Source: Solilutibacter silvestris (lineage in GTDB: Bacteria > Pseudomonadota > Gammaproteobacteria > Xanthomonadales > Xanthomonadaceae). From it: 64,000 nucleotides of DNA. How positions within the stretch are numbered: position 1 is the stretch's first letter; each line of letters begins with the position of its first letter. The position numbers and the translations under genes are program-made. Where the stretch lies: contig NZ_NPZB01000002.1 in assembly GCF_002895945.1 (NCBI RefSeq), positions 186,001 through 250,000 on the forward strand. Reading direction: 5' to 3'. Positions 38,500 to 47,946 of this stretch are shown here, piece by piece. The notes beneath the pieces were generated by a model that worked only from the letters and a program-made list of their open reading frames with translations, searched no databases and was not told the origin of the DNA.

Positions 38500-39000
38500 A
38501 TGATGACGATCTCCCTGCTCGCCGCGCTCGATCGTGATTACGCCATCGGCAAGGACAACGCGCTGCCGTGGCATCTCCCCGATGATCTGAAGCGTTTCAA
38601 GGCGCTGACGCTGGGCAAACCAGTGTTGATGGGACGCAAGACCGCGCTGTCGCTCGGACGCGCGTTGCCGGGTCGCCGCAACCTAGTGCTGACGCGTTCC
38701 GGTGAAGTGCCATTCGCGGGAATGGAAGCGTTCGCCACGCTGGAATCGGCGTTGGCCTCGGTGGCGGATGCCGCTGAAGTCTGCGTGATCGGCGGTGGCG
38801 AAATTTTCGCCATGACCTTGCCGATGGCCACCCGCATGCATCTGACCTGGGTGGATACCGCGATCATCGGTGCCGACGCGCATTTCCCGCGTTTCGATCC
38901 AGCACATTGGCAGATCGATGCGTGCGACCGGCGTGCTGCCGATGCGAAGCATCCGTTCGATTTCGAGTTCGTCGACTATTCGCGCATCGCGACGGCTTAG
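38500..39000 (+). CDS. folA: dihydrofolate reductase
   Basis: 166 residues. ALDRDYAIGKDNALPWHLPDDLKRFK contains the active-site acidic residue; GRKTALSLGRALPGRRNLVLTR and VIGGGEIF bind NADPH. It reduces dihydrofolate for thyA upstream. Two adjacent ATGs are possible starts. The TAG stop (38998-39000) overlaps the apaH stop on the other strand. Confidence 0.95.
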   Translation: MMTISLLAALDRDYAIGKDNALPWHLPDDLKRFKALTLGKPVLMGRKTALSLGRALPGRRNLVLTRSGEVPFAGMEAFATLESALASVADAAEVCVIGGGEIFAMTLPMATRMHLTWVDTAIIGADAHFPRFDPAHWQIDACDRRAADAKHPFDFEFVDYSRIATA

Positions 39001-39848
39001 TCATCCGCCTGCGCGGCTTCCGCGGCGGGGACCACGCGCCCCTTTACCTGGCGGATGCGCAGTTCCTCGGAATCCAGCTGCAACGCGGTGAGCTTGCCGC
39101 CCCAGACTGCGCCGGTATCGATGGCGTGGACGCCGAGGCCAATCATCAATCCCAGCGTGCTCCAGTGCCCGCACACGATCGACAGTTCGCGCGGCACGCG
39201 TTCCGGCGATTCGTACCACGGATACATGCCTGCCGACTGCGAGCCCGGCGTGCCCTTCTCCTCGAAGGCGATGCGTCCGCGCGGCGAGCAATAACGCATG
39301 CGCGTGAACACGTTGATGATGGCGCGATAGCGCTCGAAACCGGTCAGGCGCGGGTTCCACATCGGCCGGTTGCCGTACATGTTGCGCAACAGCTTGCGGA
39401 AACCGTTGCCCTGCAAACGTGCTTCCACTTCCTGCGCCAATGCGTGCGCCTCGTCGATGCTCCAGCGCGGCAGCAAGCCGGCGTGCACCATCGCCCAGCC
39501 GAGTTCGCGATCGACGTGCATCAGTTTCTGCTGGCGCAACCAGTCGAGCAGTGGCCGCGCATCGTCGGCAAACACCACGCGCTGTAGGTCGGCATTGACG
39601 CGGCGTTGTTCTTCGGGACGACGCTCGCCGATCGCGATCAGCGACAGGTCATGGTTGCCGAGCACGATGCTGGCGTTCGCGCGCAGCGAATGCACCAGGC
39701 GCAATGTTTCCAGCGATTCGCCGCCGCGGTTCACCAGATCGCCGCAGAACCACAGGCGATCGCGCGCCGGATCGAAACGGATTCGCTCCAGCAGTCGTTG
39801 CGTTGCGTCGTAACAGCCTTGCAGGTCGCCAATCGCCCACACCGCCAT
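38997..39848 (-). CDS. apaH: ApaH, bis(5'-nucleosyl)-tetraphosphatase (symmetrical)
   Basis: 283 residues from ATG 39848 (E. coli 280). The calcineurin-like metallophosphatase motifs are AIGDLQGCYD (standing for GDxHG), FCGDLVNRGGES and VLGNHDLSLI. It hydrolyses Ap4A to two ADP and can remove Np4 caps. AAGGAG precedes the start, 17 bases after apaG. It is the last gene of the lptD-surA-pdxA-rsmA-apaG-apaH block and overlaps folA stop to stop. Confidence 0.95.
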   Translation of the reverse strand: MAVWAIGDLQGCYDATQRLLERIRFDPARDRLWFCGDLVNRGGESLETLRLVHSLRANASIVLGNHDLSLIAIGERRPEEQRRVNADLQRVVFADDARPLLDWLRQQKLMHVDRELGWAMVHAGLLPRWSIDEAHALAQEVEARLQGNGFRKLLRNMYGNRPMWNPRLTGFERYRAIINVFTRMRYCSPRGRIAFEEKGTPGSQSAGMYPWYESPERVPRELSIVCGHWSTLGLMIGLGVHAIDTGAVWGGKLTALQLDSEELRIRQVKGRVVPAAEAAQADD

Positions 39849-39865
39849 GGTCGGTCTCCTTGGCG

Positions 39866-40249
39866 TCAGTGCAACGTGCGCGGGATGGTCAGGGTGAACG
39901 CGGGAATGTCGGCGGCGAACTCGGTGCCATCGTCGGCGACAAGGTCGTAACTGCCCTGCATCGTGCCTACCGTGGTTGCCAGCACCACGCCCGAGACGTA
40001 CTGGAAGCCGTCTCCCGGACGCAGCCACGGTTGTTCGCCGACCACGCCATCGCCATGGACTTCCTCGACATGGCCCTCGCCATCGGTGATCTGCCAGTGG
40101 CGACGCAGCAGCCGTGCCGGCACGTTGCCGTTGTTGCGGATGGTGATGGTGTAGGAGAAGACGAAGCGGTCTTCTGCGGGCGACGATTCGTCGTCCAGGT
40201 ACTGGGTGTCGACATCCACGTCGAAGGCATAGTCATCCGATGTGTTCAT
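39866..40249 (-). CDS. apaG: ApaG (DUF525) protein
   Basis: 127 residues with the fibronectin-III-like ApaG fold: FSYTITIRNNGNVPARLLRRHWQITDGEGHVEEV, then GVVGEQPWLRPGDGFQYVSG. The GxGxxG-like nucleotide-binding stretch is degenerate, as in most ApaG. The role is unclear; it is always linked to apaH and rsmA. The 44-base gap from rsmA contains no recognised site. Confidence 0.93.
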   Translation of the reverse strand: MNTSDDYAFDVDVDTQYLDDESSPAEDRFVFSYTITIRNNGNVPARLLRRHWQITDGEGHVEEVHGDGVVGEQPWLRPGDGFQYVSGVVLATTVGTMQGSYDLVADDGTEFAADIPAFTLTIPRTLH

Positions 40250-40293
40250 GGTGACAGTGTACGGTGGATGGGTGAACGCTGCGCCAGCGGCAC

Positions 40294-41100
40294 TCAGCCG
40301 ATTACCGGAAGGTTGCCCAGGCGCACGAATCCGGCGACGTCGATCTGCTCCGCGCGCAGTTCCGGGCGCAGTCCGGCGGCTTCGATCAGCGCGACATCGG
40401 CCACGCCGCTCAAGGCATTGCGCAGTGTTTTGCGGCGTTGCCCGAAGGCGGCGCGCACCACGTCGGCGAAACGCTTGGGATCCTGCACGCCGATGCTGGC
40501 GGGATCGCGCGGTACCAGCCGCACCACCGCGGAATCGACCTTGGGTGCGGGCCGGAATGAACCGGGCGCCACCACGAACAGCGGCGTCACCGCGCAGTAG
40601 GCCTGCAGCATCACCGACAGGCGTCCATAGACCTTGCTGCCGGGACCGGCGGCCATGCGATCGACCACTTCCTTCTGCAGCATGAAGTGCATGTCGCGGA
40701 TGGACGTGGCGTAGTCGAGCGCGTGGAACAGGATTGGCGACGACAGGTTGTAGGGCAGGTTGCCGGCAAGACGGATCTGTTCGACGCCAAGACGCTGCGC
40801 CAGCGCGCCGAAATCAACGTCAAGGACATTGGCGGCGACGAGGTCGAGCTCGCCATGCGCTTGCGCGGCGGCGCGCAACGGATCGAGCAGGTCGCGGTCG
40901 AATTCGATGGCGGTGATGCGGCCGTGCCGTTGCAGCAACGGGAAGGTGAGCGCGCCTTGGCCGGGCCCGATCTCGACGATGGCATCGCCGGGACGCGGAT
41001 CGATTGCCTGGACGATGCGCTCGATCACGCTGTGGTCGTGCAGGAAGTTCTGGCCGAGGTGTTTCTTGGCGTCGCGGCGGAATGCAGGAGAGTCGTTCAT
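40294..41100 (-). CDS. rsmA: 16S rRNA dimethyladenosine transferase (A1518/A1519)
   Basis: 268 residues from ATG 41100, which shares one base with the pdxA stop. KKHLGQNFLHD at the N-terminus, the SAM motif IVEIGPGQGALT and the catalytic NLPYNLSSPIL (NLPY) are diagnostic. It dimethylates two adjacent adenines near the 3' end of 16S rRNA late in small-subunit assembly. Confidence 0.96.
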   Translation of the reverse strand: MNDSPAFRRDAKKHLGQNFLHDHSVIERIVQAIDPRPGDAIVEIGPGQGALTFPLLQRHGRITAIEFDRDLLDPLRAAAQAHGELDLVAANVLDVDFGALAQRLGVEQIRLAGNLPYNLSSPILFHALDYATSIRDMHFMLQKEVVDRMAAGPGSKVYGRLSVMLQAYCAVTPLFVVAPGSFRPAPKVDSAVVRLVPRDPASIGVQDPKRFADVVRAAFGQRRKTLRNALSGVADVALIEAAGLRPELRAEQIDVAGFVRLGNLPVIG

Positions 41101-42080
41101 CAGGCGTCCTGCTCCCGTTGCGCTGCGAACTGTGCGCATTGCGCCACCGCCGCGAACAGGCTGTCGGGCGTGGCGCGCCCCGTTCCGGCGATGTCGAGCG
41201 CGGTGCCATGGTCGACGGCGACGCGCGGATAGGGCAGGCCGAGGGTGATGTTGACCGCGTGTTCGAGGCCAGTGGATTTCAGCACCGGCAAGCCCTGGTC
41301 GTGGTACATCGCGACGACTGCATCAAACGTCGCGAGTTTGTGCGGCAGGAAAGCGGTATCGGCGGGCAGCGGGCCGTCGAGGTGCAATCCACGTGCGCGC
41401 AAGCGTTCCAATGTCGGGATGATGATGTCGAGTTCCTCGCGGCCAAGATGGCCGTCTTCGCCCGCATGCGGATTCAGCCCGAGGACGGCGATGCGCGGAG
41501 ATGCAATGCCGAAGTCGCGGCGCAGCGCATCGGCGGTGATGGTGAGGATGCGTTCCAGCTGTTCGCCGCTGATGGCGTCGGCGACGGCGCGCAACGGCAA
41601 ATGCGTGGTGACCAGTGCGACGCGCAAACCCGGACGCGCCAGCATCATCACCATATCGCTGCCGGCCTGTTGCGCCAGCCGTTCGGTGGTGCCGGTGTAG
41701 GCGATGCCGCCATCGTTGATCGCGGCCTTGTGGAATGGACCGGTGACCAGCCCGTGCATGCGGCCATCGAGACAATCATGCGCAGCGGCGTCGAGCGCGG
41801 CGATGATTCCGGGCGCGTTCGCGGGATCAGGCTGGCCGGCGCGCGTTGGTGTGGGAAGACGGTATTCGATCAGCCGCAATTGGCCTGGCCGGGTGATTTC
41901 CGCTTCGGAATCGAGCAGTTCAAGCGGCAACCGCAATGCCGATGCGGCTTGCATCAATACATCGGGATCGGCATAGGCCGTGCACAGTGTCGAAAGATCG
42001 ACGCGTTGCGCCAGGCGCACGCATAGTTCCGGACCGATGCCCGCCGGCTCCCCGGGGACGAGGGCCAGCCGGATCGTCAT
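41100..42080 (-). CDS. pdxA: 4-hydroxythreonine-4-phosphate dehydrogenase
   Basis: 326 residues. ALVPGEPAGIGPELC at the start, the metal/substrate region TGPFHKAAI and GHLGREELDII, and MYHDQGLPVLK are PdxA signatures. It oxidises 4-phosphohydroxythreonine in pyridoxal phosphate synthesis. The GGAGG ribosome site overlaps the surA stop, with a five-base gap between the genes. Confidence 0.96.
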   Translation of the reverse strand: MTIRLALVPGEPAGIGPELCVRLAQRVDLSTLCTAYADPDVLMQAASALRLPLELLDSEAEITRPGQLRLIEYRLPTPTRAGQPDPANAPGIIAALDAAAHDCLDGRMHGLVTGPFHKAAINDGGIAYTGTTERLAQQAGSDMVMMLARPGLRVALVTTHLPLRAVADAISGEQLERILTITADALRRDFGIASPRIAVLGLNPHAGEDGHLGREELDIIIPTLERLRARGLHLDGPLPADTAFLPHKLATFDAVVAMYHDQGLPVLKSTGLEHAVNITLGLPYPRVAVDHGTALDIAGTGRATPDSLFAAVAQCAQFAAQREQDA

Positions 42081-42085
42081 GCCGA

Positions 42086-43474
42086 TCAGCCTCCGCGCCG
42101 CTTTCCGTGCTTTCCGGCAGGCGGAGCCGCGGGTGCGGCAGGTGCCGCTTCCTGTGCCGGCTGCGACTGGGATTGCGCGGCATCGCCGACGCGGACATCG
42201 ACATAGGCTTCGCCGCGCATTTCGCGCAGGAAGCGGTCGTAGGCGTCTTCCAGCTTGCGGCGACCGATCGCTTCGCGCATGGCGCCGCGCTGGTCGTCGC
42301 TGGCAGCCACGCCCTGGCGGGAGGCGACGCGCTGCGCGATCACCCAGCCATCCTTGGTCTGGATCGGTTGGCTGATCTCGCCATCGTGCAGTGCTGCCAC
42401 GGCGGCGCCGACTTCGGTACCGAGGCCGTCCTGGCTGCGCCAGCCGGTGTCGCCACCATTGGCGCGACCGACCGGATCATCGGAATCGGACTGGGCGATC
42501 TTGTCGAACTTGGCACCGCCGGCCAGTCGTGCACGCAGGGTTTCGGCACGGGCCTTGCCCTTGGCGTCGGTGGCTGGATCTTTCGATTTCACCAGCAACT
42601 GGCGGGTGTGGTACTGGGTCACGCTGCCAAGGCCTTGGCCGCCGTCGCGCGTTTCCACCAGCTTGAGCAGCTGGAAGCCGGAAGCACCGCGGATCGGGCC
42701 AGCGACGTCGCCGGCTTTCATGTTGCCGATGATCTGGGCGAACGCCGCCGGGATTTCCTGCGCGGAACGCCAGCCGAGATCGCCGCCTTCAAGCGCGTTC
42801 GAGCCATCGGAGTAACGGATCGCTGCGGCGGTGAAGTCCATTTCCTTGCGGTCGATCAGGCCCTTGATGCCGTCGATCTTCTTCTGGCCGGTGGCGATCT
42901 GCTCCGGCGTGGCGCCGGTGGGCAGCGCGATCACGAGGTTGGCGAGATGCAGCTGCGTGCCGGTGTGCGACTGCGCGGCCAGCGCGGCATTCACTTCCGA
43001 TTCGCTGACGTGCACCGCGCTCTGCGCATAGGCCTGCTTGAGGCGCTGGGTGAGCAGTTCATCGCGCACCGCGTTGCGGAAACTGTCGTACGACTGGCCC
43101 TGTTGCGCCATCTGCTGGCGCAACTGGTCGACCGAGACCTTGTTGTTCTGCGCGATCGATTCGATCGCCTGGCCCAGTTCCTGGTCATCGACGGTGATGC
43201 CGCTCTGCTGCGCGCGTGCCACCTGCAAACGTTGCAGGATCAGGCGGTCGAGGATCTGCTTTTCGAGGATGTCGTGCGGCGGCAATTCATTGCTGCGGCC
43301 AGCGTATTGCTGTTGCACGTTGGCCATCGCGCGCGCGAGTTCGCTCTTCAGGATCACGTCTTCGTTGACCACGGCGGCGATGCCGTCGATGGGCGTGTTG
43401 GCGGTTTGCTGTGCGAACAACGGCGCGGCCAGCGCCAGTTGCAAGGCGAGTACGGCGGAGAACAAAGTCTTCAT
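42086..43474 (-). CDS. surA: SurA, periplasmic outer-membrane-protein chaperone / PPIase
   Basis: 462 residues (E. coli 428). A signal peptide (about 1-21, ending FAQ) is followed by an N-terminal SurA domain and two parvulin domains (about 175-275 and 285-385; GGDLGWR and NGGDTGWR mark them). The C-terminal tail is Ala/Pro-rich then basic (GKHGKRR). It escorts unfolded porins and LptD to the BAM complex. Its ATG overlaps the lptD stop (ATGA), coupling chaperone to client. Confidence 0.94.
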   Translation of the reverse strand: MKTLFSAVLALQLALAAPLFAQQTANTPIDGIAAVVNEDVILKSELARAMANVQQQYAGRSNELPPHDILEKQILDRLILQRLQVARAQQSGITVDDQELGQAIESIAQNNKVSVDQLRQQMAQQGQSYDSFRNAVRDELLTQRLKQAYAQSAVHVSESEVNAALAAQSHTGTQLHLANLVIALPTGATPEQIATGQKKIDGIKGLIDRKEMDFTAAAIRYSDGSNALEGGDLGWRSAQEIPAAFAQIIGNMKAGDVAGPIRGASGFQLLKLVETRDGGQGLGSVTQYHTRQLLVKSKDPATDAKGKARAETLRARLAGGAKFDKIAQSDSDDPVGRANGGDTGWRSQDGLGTEVGAAVAALHDGEISQPIQTKDGWVIAQRVASRQGVAASDDQRGAMREAIGRRKLEDAYDRFLREMRGEAYVDVRVGDAAQSQSQPAQEAAPAAPAAPPAGKHGKRRGG

Positions 43475-45921
43475 TGAATAGGATCCGGATCGACAATGTG
43501 TTGCCCAGAGGACAGGGCTTCAGGTGGGACGAGATAGAGGTCGTCGCGGAAGTAACCGAGGATAGCACGGCGCAAAACGCGCCTCGTGTCCTGGCCGGCC
43601 GAACCGAGCCCCTTCAGTTCGAATTCCATCATGATGCCGTTGCGCAGGTCGCCTTCGCGGGTGGCGACGAAACGACGGCCGACGATGCGCACCGCCACGC
43701 AGCAGCTATCCCATTGCAGGCCGCCGACGATTTCCAGCGGCTTGAGGGTGTGTTTCCACGTGGTCTGGTCGCGCAGCGACACGTAATAGCGGCCGACGAC
43801 GCTCCACGACGACGTGATCGGGTAGAGGAACTGCAGGTCGGACTGTTCGAGCAGGCCGCGGCGATAGCGATAACTCAGGTTGACCACGCCATCCTCGCCC
43901 CACAGGAAGCGCGTGCGCACCGACACCAAGTCGCGTTGCTTGGTCCGGGGATCCCACTGGTAGGACGCGCCCATGGTCCAACGGTCGTTGAAGGAGTAGT
44001 TGGCATCGGCCACCCACGCCGAGCGTCCGCGCAACAGCGGGATTTCGCCCGGAAGCGTGACCTTGGTATCGTTGAGATAGCGGATCTGGCCGAGGCTGGC
44101 CGACAGTTTTTCGTGGCCGTCGGATTCGCGGTTCATGCGCGTTGTCAGCGCGAACGTCACCTGGTCGGCGTCGCTCTGGCGATCAGCGCTGGAATAGCGG
44201 TTGTCGCGGAACAGCTGGCCCCAACTATAGGTCAGCAGGCCGGTGTCGAAGACCGGAAGGTCCGATTGGTCGCGGTAGGGCGTGCGCAGGTAGAAGACGC
44301 GCGGTTCCAGTGTCTGCACGTAATCCTTGCCGCCCCAGGTGACGTTGCGGTCGAACTGGATGCCGGCGTCGAGCGAGAGGATCGGCAGGCTGCGGGTCGG
44401 GTTGCGCTTGACCAGTGGCTGCCAGACAGCGTTGGGCACGGTGTCGCGGTTCCAGCCCTGCAGCGGCTCGGCAGCGATGGCGCGATCCTTGGCGTTGTTG
44501 TTGGCGAGGTCGCTATCGAGCTGGTAGGCGGTGTAGCGCCAAGCCACGGTCGGTGTCAGGAACCACCAGTTGCCCTCCAGCGGCATCGACACGAACGGCT
44601 TGATGTCGAAGCGGCTGCCGCCCGGAATCCGCAGCGATGGCCCCGACTGGTCGAAGGTGCCCGTGGTGAAGTTGCGGTAATTCTGGTGCTGGAAGCGCAC
44701 GGCCTCGGCGTTGACGCCGGCGCGGAACAGCACGCCCACCGGCGCGTCGAGGTTGTAGGTGAGGCGTGGCAGGCGATCGTAGGGCAGCGAAGCCTCGGTG
44801 AGCGTGTAATCGGTGCGGACCCAGTGGTCGACGCTGATCGACGCGTCCCAGTGGTGGCCGCGACCGTAAAGGCCGACCTGGCTCATCGCCGAATACTGGG
44901 CGAGGCCAGCGGAACTGTTGTTGAAGTCTTCCAGGTAGCGGGGATCGCTCAACCACAGCAGGTTGGCGCGCGCCTGCCAGTTCGGCGACAGATTCTGGAA
45001 TGCCTGGTAGCTGAAGCTGCCGCGCGAATCGTCGTTGCGCAGCTTGTCGTTCGGCATCCACAACGCGCGCGCGACCCCGGAGCCGCTGCCATTGAGGTAG
45101 CGGAACTCATTGTCGATGGCCACGCCACGCGCGGTCATGATGCGCGGGCTGATGGTGTCGTCGAAATTCGGCGCGATGTTGATGTAGATCGGCTGGCGCC
45201 AGTCGAAGCCGTTGCGCTTGGTCTGCGCGATCGACGGGAACAGCAGGCCGGTGCGGCGGCGATCGTCGATCGGGAACTTGAACCATGGAATGTAGGCGAC
45301 CGGCACCTTGCCGATGCGGATCTTGGCGTTGTGGGCCACCGCCATGCCTTCCTCGGTATCGACATCGATGCGCGAAGCACGCAACTCCCAGTCGCGCTGT
45401 TCCGGCGGACAGGTGGTGTAGGTGGCGTCGTAGAGCTCGCCCTTGCTGCCGTTCAGGTCGATGTGCTCCGCCGTGCCGTTGCCGCGACGCGACACGATCT
45501 GGTAGCGGATGTTGTCGATGTTGTGGGTATCGGCGGTCTGGTTGCCCTGGGCCTTGTCGGCCAGGATGCGCATCTTCGGGTCCTGGTAGCGCACGTGGCC
45601 TACGGCGACATAGGTGTCCTTGTCGCGGTCGTAAGTCACGTGGTCGGCGCCGAGGAACTGGTTACCCCGGTTCAATGCCACGTTGCCGTTGAACACCGGC
45701 ATGTCCACCGTGCCGGTCTGCTCATCGCCTTCCAGCGTGGTCTTCAACTGCTTGCGCGGAGTGACCTTCTCGTCGCCGGTGGGCGCGGTATCGGTGAAGA
45801 GCGGGACGGGATCCTTGGCCGGGCAACGACCCCAGTCCAACTGGTACCTTTCCGTGGCGTGGAGCGGCAGGGCCGCAGCGATGCACAACGACAAGGGCAA
45901 AAGGCGCGGGTTGGGGCGCAC
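43471..45921 (-). CDS. lptD: LptD, LPS-assembly outer-membrane protein
   Basis: 816 residues from GTG 45921, chosen because a signal peptide ([16 protein letters not shown]) follows directly and AGGAAA precedes it; a longer reading to 46137 lacks a signal sequence and would run into msrB territory. An OstA/LptA-like jellyroll (about 60-200) leads into a large beta-barrel. Cysteines usable for the two inter-domain disulfides are visible: GRCPAK near the mature N-terminus, YTTCPP, and the adjacent pair DSCCVAV near the C-terminus. It inserts LPS into the outer leaflet with LptE. Confidence 0.94.
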   Translation of the reverse strand: MRPNPRLLPLSLCIAAALPLHATERYQLDWGRCPAKDPVPLFTDTAPTGDEKVTPRKQLKTTLEGDEQTGTVDMPVFNGNVALNRGNQFLGADHVTYDRDKDTYVAVGHVRYQDPKMRILADKAQGNQTADTHNIDNIRYQIVSRRGNGTAEHIDLNGSKGELYDATYTTCPPEQRDWELRASRIDVDTEEGMAVAHNAKIRIGKVPVAYIPWFKFPIDDRRRTGLLFPSIAQTKRNGFDWRQPIYINIAPNFDDTISPRIMTARGVAIDNEFRYLNGSGSGVARALWMPNDKLRNDDSRGSFSYQAFQNLSPNWQARANLLWLSDPRYLEDFNNSSAGLAQYSAMSQVGLYGRGHHWDASISVDHWVRTDYTLTEASLPYDRLPRLTYNLDAPVGVLFRAGVNAEAVRFQHQNYRNFTTGTFDQSGPSLRIPGGSRFDIKPFVSMPLEGNWWFLTPTVAWRYTAYQLDSDLANNNAKDRAIAAEPLQGWNRDTVPNAVWQPLVKRNPTRSLPILSLDAGIQFDRNVTWGGKDYVQTLEPRVFYLRTPYRDQSDLPVFDTGLLTYSWGQLFRDNRYSSADRQSDADQVTFALTTRMNRESDGHEKLSASLGQIRYLNDTKVTLPGEIPLLRGRSAWVADANYSFNDRWTMGASYQWDPRTKQRDLVSVRTRFLWGEDGVVNLSYRYRRGLLEQSDLQFLYPITSSWSVVGRYYVSLRDQTTWKHTLKPLEIVGGLQWDSCCVAVRIVGRRFVATREGDLRNGIMMEFELKGLGSAGQDTRRVLRRAILGYFRDDLYLVPPEALSSGQHIVDPDPIQ

Positions 45922-46018
45922 GGGGTTTCCTGAATGCCAAGTCGAGCTACTTTGCCGGATCGCTTGCCTGCGGGCAATCAAGGCCGCATTTTCGTTCATG
46001 GACCGCTGGAGCATCGTC

Positions 46019-46441
46019 ATGACCAAATCCGGGACATCAGACCCGCTGCCGAACGATTCCGAGTGGCGGCAACGCCTCTCCCCGGAGCAGTACGCCATCT
46101 GCCGCTGTTCAGCGACGGAGCGTGCATTCACCGGCAAATACTGGGATCACCACGAGCCCGGGCGCTATGCCTGCGTGGCCTGTGGCCAGCCGCTGTTCGC
46201 TTCCGGCGACAAATACGATTCCGGCAGTGGCTGGCCGAGCTACATGCGTCCCCTCAATGGCGAGGTGGTGAGCGAAGTCGCTGACGACAGCCATGGCATG
46301 CGCCGCATCGAGGTCCGTTGCAGCCGCTGCGCGTCGCATCTTGGCCACGTCTTCCCCGATGGCCCGGCGCCGACCGGACTGCGGTATTGCATCAATTCCG
46401 CGGCGCTGGACTTCGATCCCGACGAGGCTCAGCCGCGCTGA
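46019..46441 (+). CDS. msrB: peptide-methionine (R)-S-oxide reductase
   Basis: 140 residues from ATG 46019 (GGAG eight bases upstream; an ATG at 45998 is possible). The zinc pairs CVACG and CSRC, GSGWPSY and the catalytic RYCINSAAL are all present. It reduces the R form of methionine sulfoxide with thioredoxin. It is divergent from lptD and overlaps the next convergent gene by 13 bases. The matching msrA is separate at 57415. Confidence 0.95.
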   Translation: MTKSGTSDPLPNDSEWRQRLSPEQYAICRCSATERAFTGKYWDHHEPGRYACVACGQPLFASGDKYDSGSGWPSYMRPLNGEVVSEVADDSHGMRRIEVRCSRCASHLGHVFPDGPAPTGLRYCINSAALDFDPDEAQPR

Positions 46442-47355
46442 CCCGCGAGGGCGGCGACGTGGGCGCTGGCGGATTCCGCCAGTGCCGGCAGTGCGTAGCC
46501 GCCTTCCAGCGTCGAAACAATGCGGCCGCGCGCATGCCGTTCCGCCACTTCGATCAGGCGTTGCGTGATCCAGGCGAAATCGGCCGCTTCGAGCATTCCC
46601 TGCGCCAGCGGATCCTCGCGATGGGCGTCGAAGCCGGCGGAAATCAGCAGTAGCTGCGGCTTGAAGGCGTCGATGCGCGGGATCAGCCGATCCTCCCACA
46701 ATGCCCGGATCGCGCGGCTGCCAGTCAACGGCGGATAGGTCGCATTGACGATATTGCCGACACCGGTTTCATCGGCGTGGCCGCTGTCTGGGTAGAGCGG
46801 CGACTGGTGGGAGTCGACGAAGAGCACGCGGGGGTCGCGTTCGAAGATCGCCTGGGTGCCGTTGCCATGGTGAACGTCGAAATCGGCGATGGCGATGCGT
46901 TCGACACCATTCGCCAGCGCGTGCGCGGCGGCGACCGCGATGTTGTTGAGCAGGCAGAAACCCATCGCGACATCGGTTTCGGCGTGGTGTCCGGGCGGCC
47001 GCACCGCGCAAAAGGCGCGACGATCATCTCCCGCCATCACCCAATCGACGGCGGCGAGCGCGGCACCGGCGGCGCGCAACGCGGCTTCGGGACCGCCCGC
47101 AGACAGCGCGGTATCGGAATCGAGCCATTCGATCTCCGAACCCGCGGGACCGGCCAGCACGCGATCGACCAGTGAGGCGTGGTGGACGCGCAGCAGTTCA
47201 CCACGGGTTGCGGGCGGTGCGTCCTGCCAGTCGAGCGGCAATCCGGAGGCGTGCAAGGCGTCGCGGACGGCGCGCAGGCGCCCGGCGTGTTCGGCGTGAC
47301 CTGGGCCGGTGTCGTGATCGAGGCAGGCGCTGTGTGTGTAGATGCGCAGGTTCAA
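46429..47355 (-). CDS. histone deacetylase / AcuC / AphA family amidohydrolase
   Basis: 308 residues from TTG 47355, whose first bases overlap the stop of the upstream gene (TTGA); no ATG fits the conserved N-terminus [24 protein letters not shown]. Zinc and catalytic residues are visible in [19 protein letters not shown] and the [12 protein letters not shown] loop. Bacterial members deacetylate acetoin-pathway proteins, polyamines or other amides. It overlaps msrB by 13 bases at the 3' end. Substrate unknown. Confidence 0.88.
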   Translation of the reverse strand: MNLRIYTHSACLDHDTGPGHAEHAGRLRAVRDALHASGLPLDWQDAPPATRGELLRVHHASLVDRVLAGPAGSEIEWLDSDTALSAGGPEAALRAAGAALAAVDWVMAGDDRRAFCAVRPPGHHAETDVAMGFCLLNNIAVAAAHALANGVERIAIADFDVHHGNGTQAIFERDPRVLFVDSHQSPLYPDSGHADETGVGNIVNATYPPLTGSRAIRALWEDRLIPRIDAFKPQLLLISAGFDAHREDPLAQGMLEAADFAWITQRLIEVAERHARGRIVSTLEGGYALPALAESASAHVAALAGQRG

Positions 47356-47903
47356 CGGCGGCGCTCGTGCTGCCACAACACCTCGCCATGGCCGCTGGCG
47401 CGCGCCAGCACCCGCGCCAACACGAACAGCAGGTCGGAGAGGCGATTGAGATAGTGGATCGCCTGCGGACGCACGGTTTCCACGCGCGCCAGTGCAACGG
47501 TTTCGCGTTCGGCGCGACGGACCACGGTGCGTGCGATGTGGCAACGCGCGGCCGCTTCGCCACCGCCGGGCAGGATGAAATCCTTCAGCGGCGGCAAGGC
47601 TTCGTTGTAATGGTCGAGGCGTTGTTCGAGGCGTTCGACATCACCATCGTCGATGGCGGCATGGCCGGGAATGCAAAGTTCGCCACCGAGATCGAACAAC
47701 TGGTGCTGGATCGACGTCAGCAGCGTGCGGATGTCATCAGGCAATTCCGCAGCGAGGAGCAGGCCGATGCAGGAGTTCGCTTCATCGACCGTGCCATAGG
47801 CGCCGACCCGTGCTGAATCCTTGCCTGTGCGGCTGCCATCACCGAGGCCGGTGCTGCCATCGTCACCGGTCTTGGTGTAGATCTTCGAAAGGCGATTGCC
47901 CAT
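47352..47903 (-). CDS. cob(I)alamin adenosyltransferase, PduO type
   Basis: 183 residues from ATG 47903. The N-terminal ATP-binding motif YTKTGDDGSTGLGDGSR, the RRAERE helix and the C-terminal NRLSDLLFVLARV are typical of PduO/MMAB enzymes, which attach adenosyl to corrinoid cobalt. A longer reading to 48002 only adds translated repeat-like sequence. It is translationally coupled to the HDAC-family gene. No cobalamin riboswitch is visible upstream. Confidence 0.94.
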   Translation of the reverse strand: MGNRLSKIYTKTGDDGSTGLGDGSRTGKDSARVGAYGTVDEANSCIGLLLAAELPDDIRTLLTSIQHQLFDLGGELCIPGHAAIDDGDVERLEQRLDHYNEALPPLKDFILPGGGEAAARCHIARTVVRRAERETVALARVETVRPQAIHYLNRLSDLLFVLARVLARASGHGEVLWQHERRR

Positions 47904-47907
47904 GCCA

Positions 47908-47937
47908 AGCAGGTCCCTCGCGATACTCGGGACGACA
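47908..47937 (-). repeat. short palindromic interspersed-type element
   Basis: On the minus strand GTCCCGAGTATCGCGAGGGAC forms GTCCC/GGGAC around an imperfect centre, within a 30-base stretch resembling the GTCATCCCGAGxxxxGCGAGGGA-type small palindromes found scattered between bacterial genes. It lies just before the adenosyltransferase ATG. Only one copy is seen in this window, so the repeat status is inferred from memory of the motif. Confidence 0.4.
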
Positions 47938-47946
47938 GCGTTCCTG

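Noticed and set aside
45922-46137. N-terminal extension of LptD
   Set aside because: The extension places the signal peptide about 70 residues inside the protein and runs over the msrB start region; GTG 45921 with AGGAAA upstream is consistent with export.
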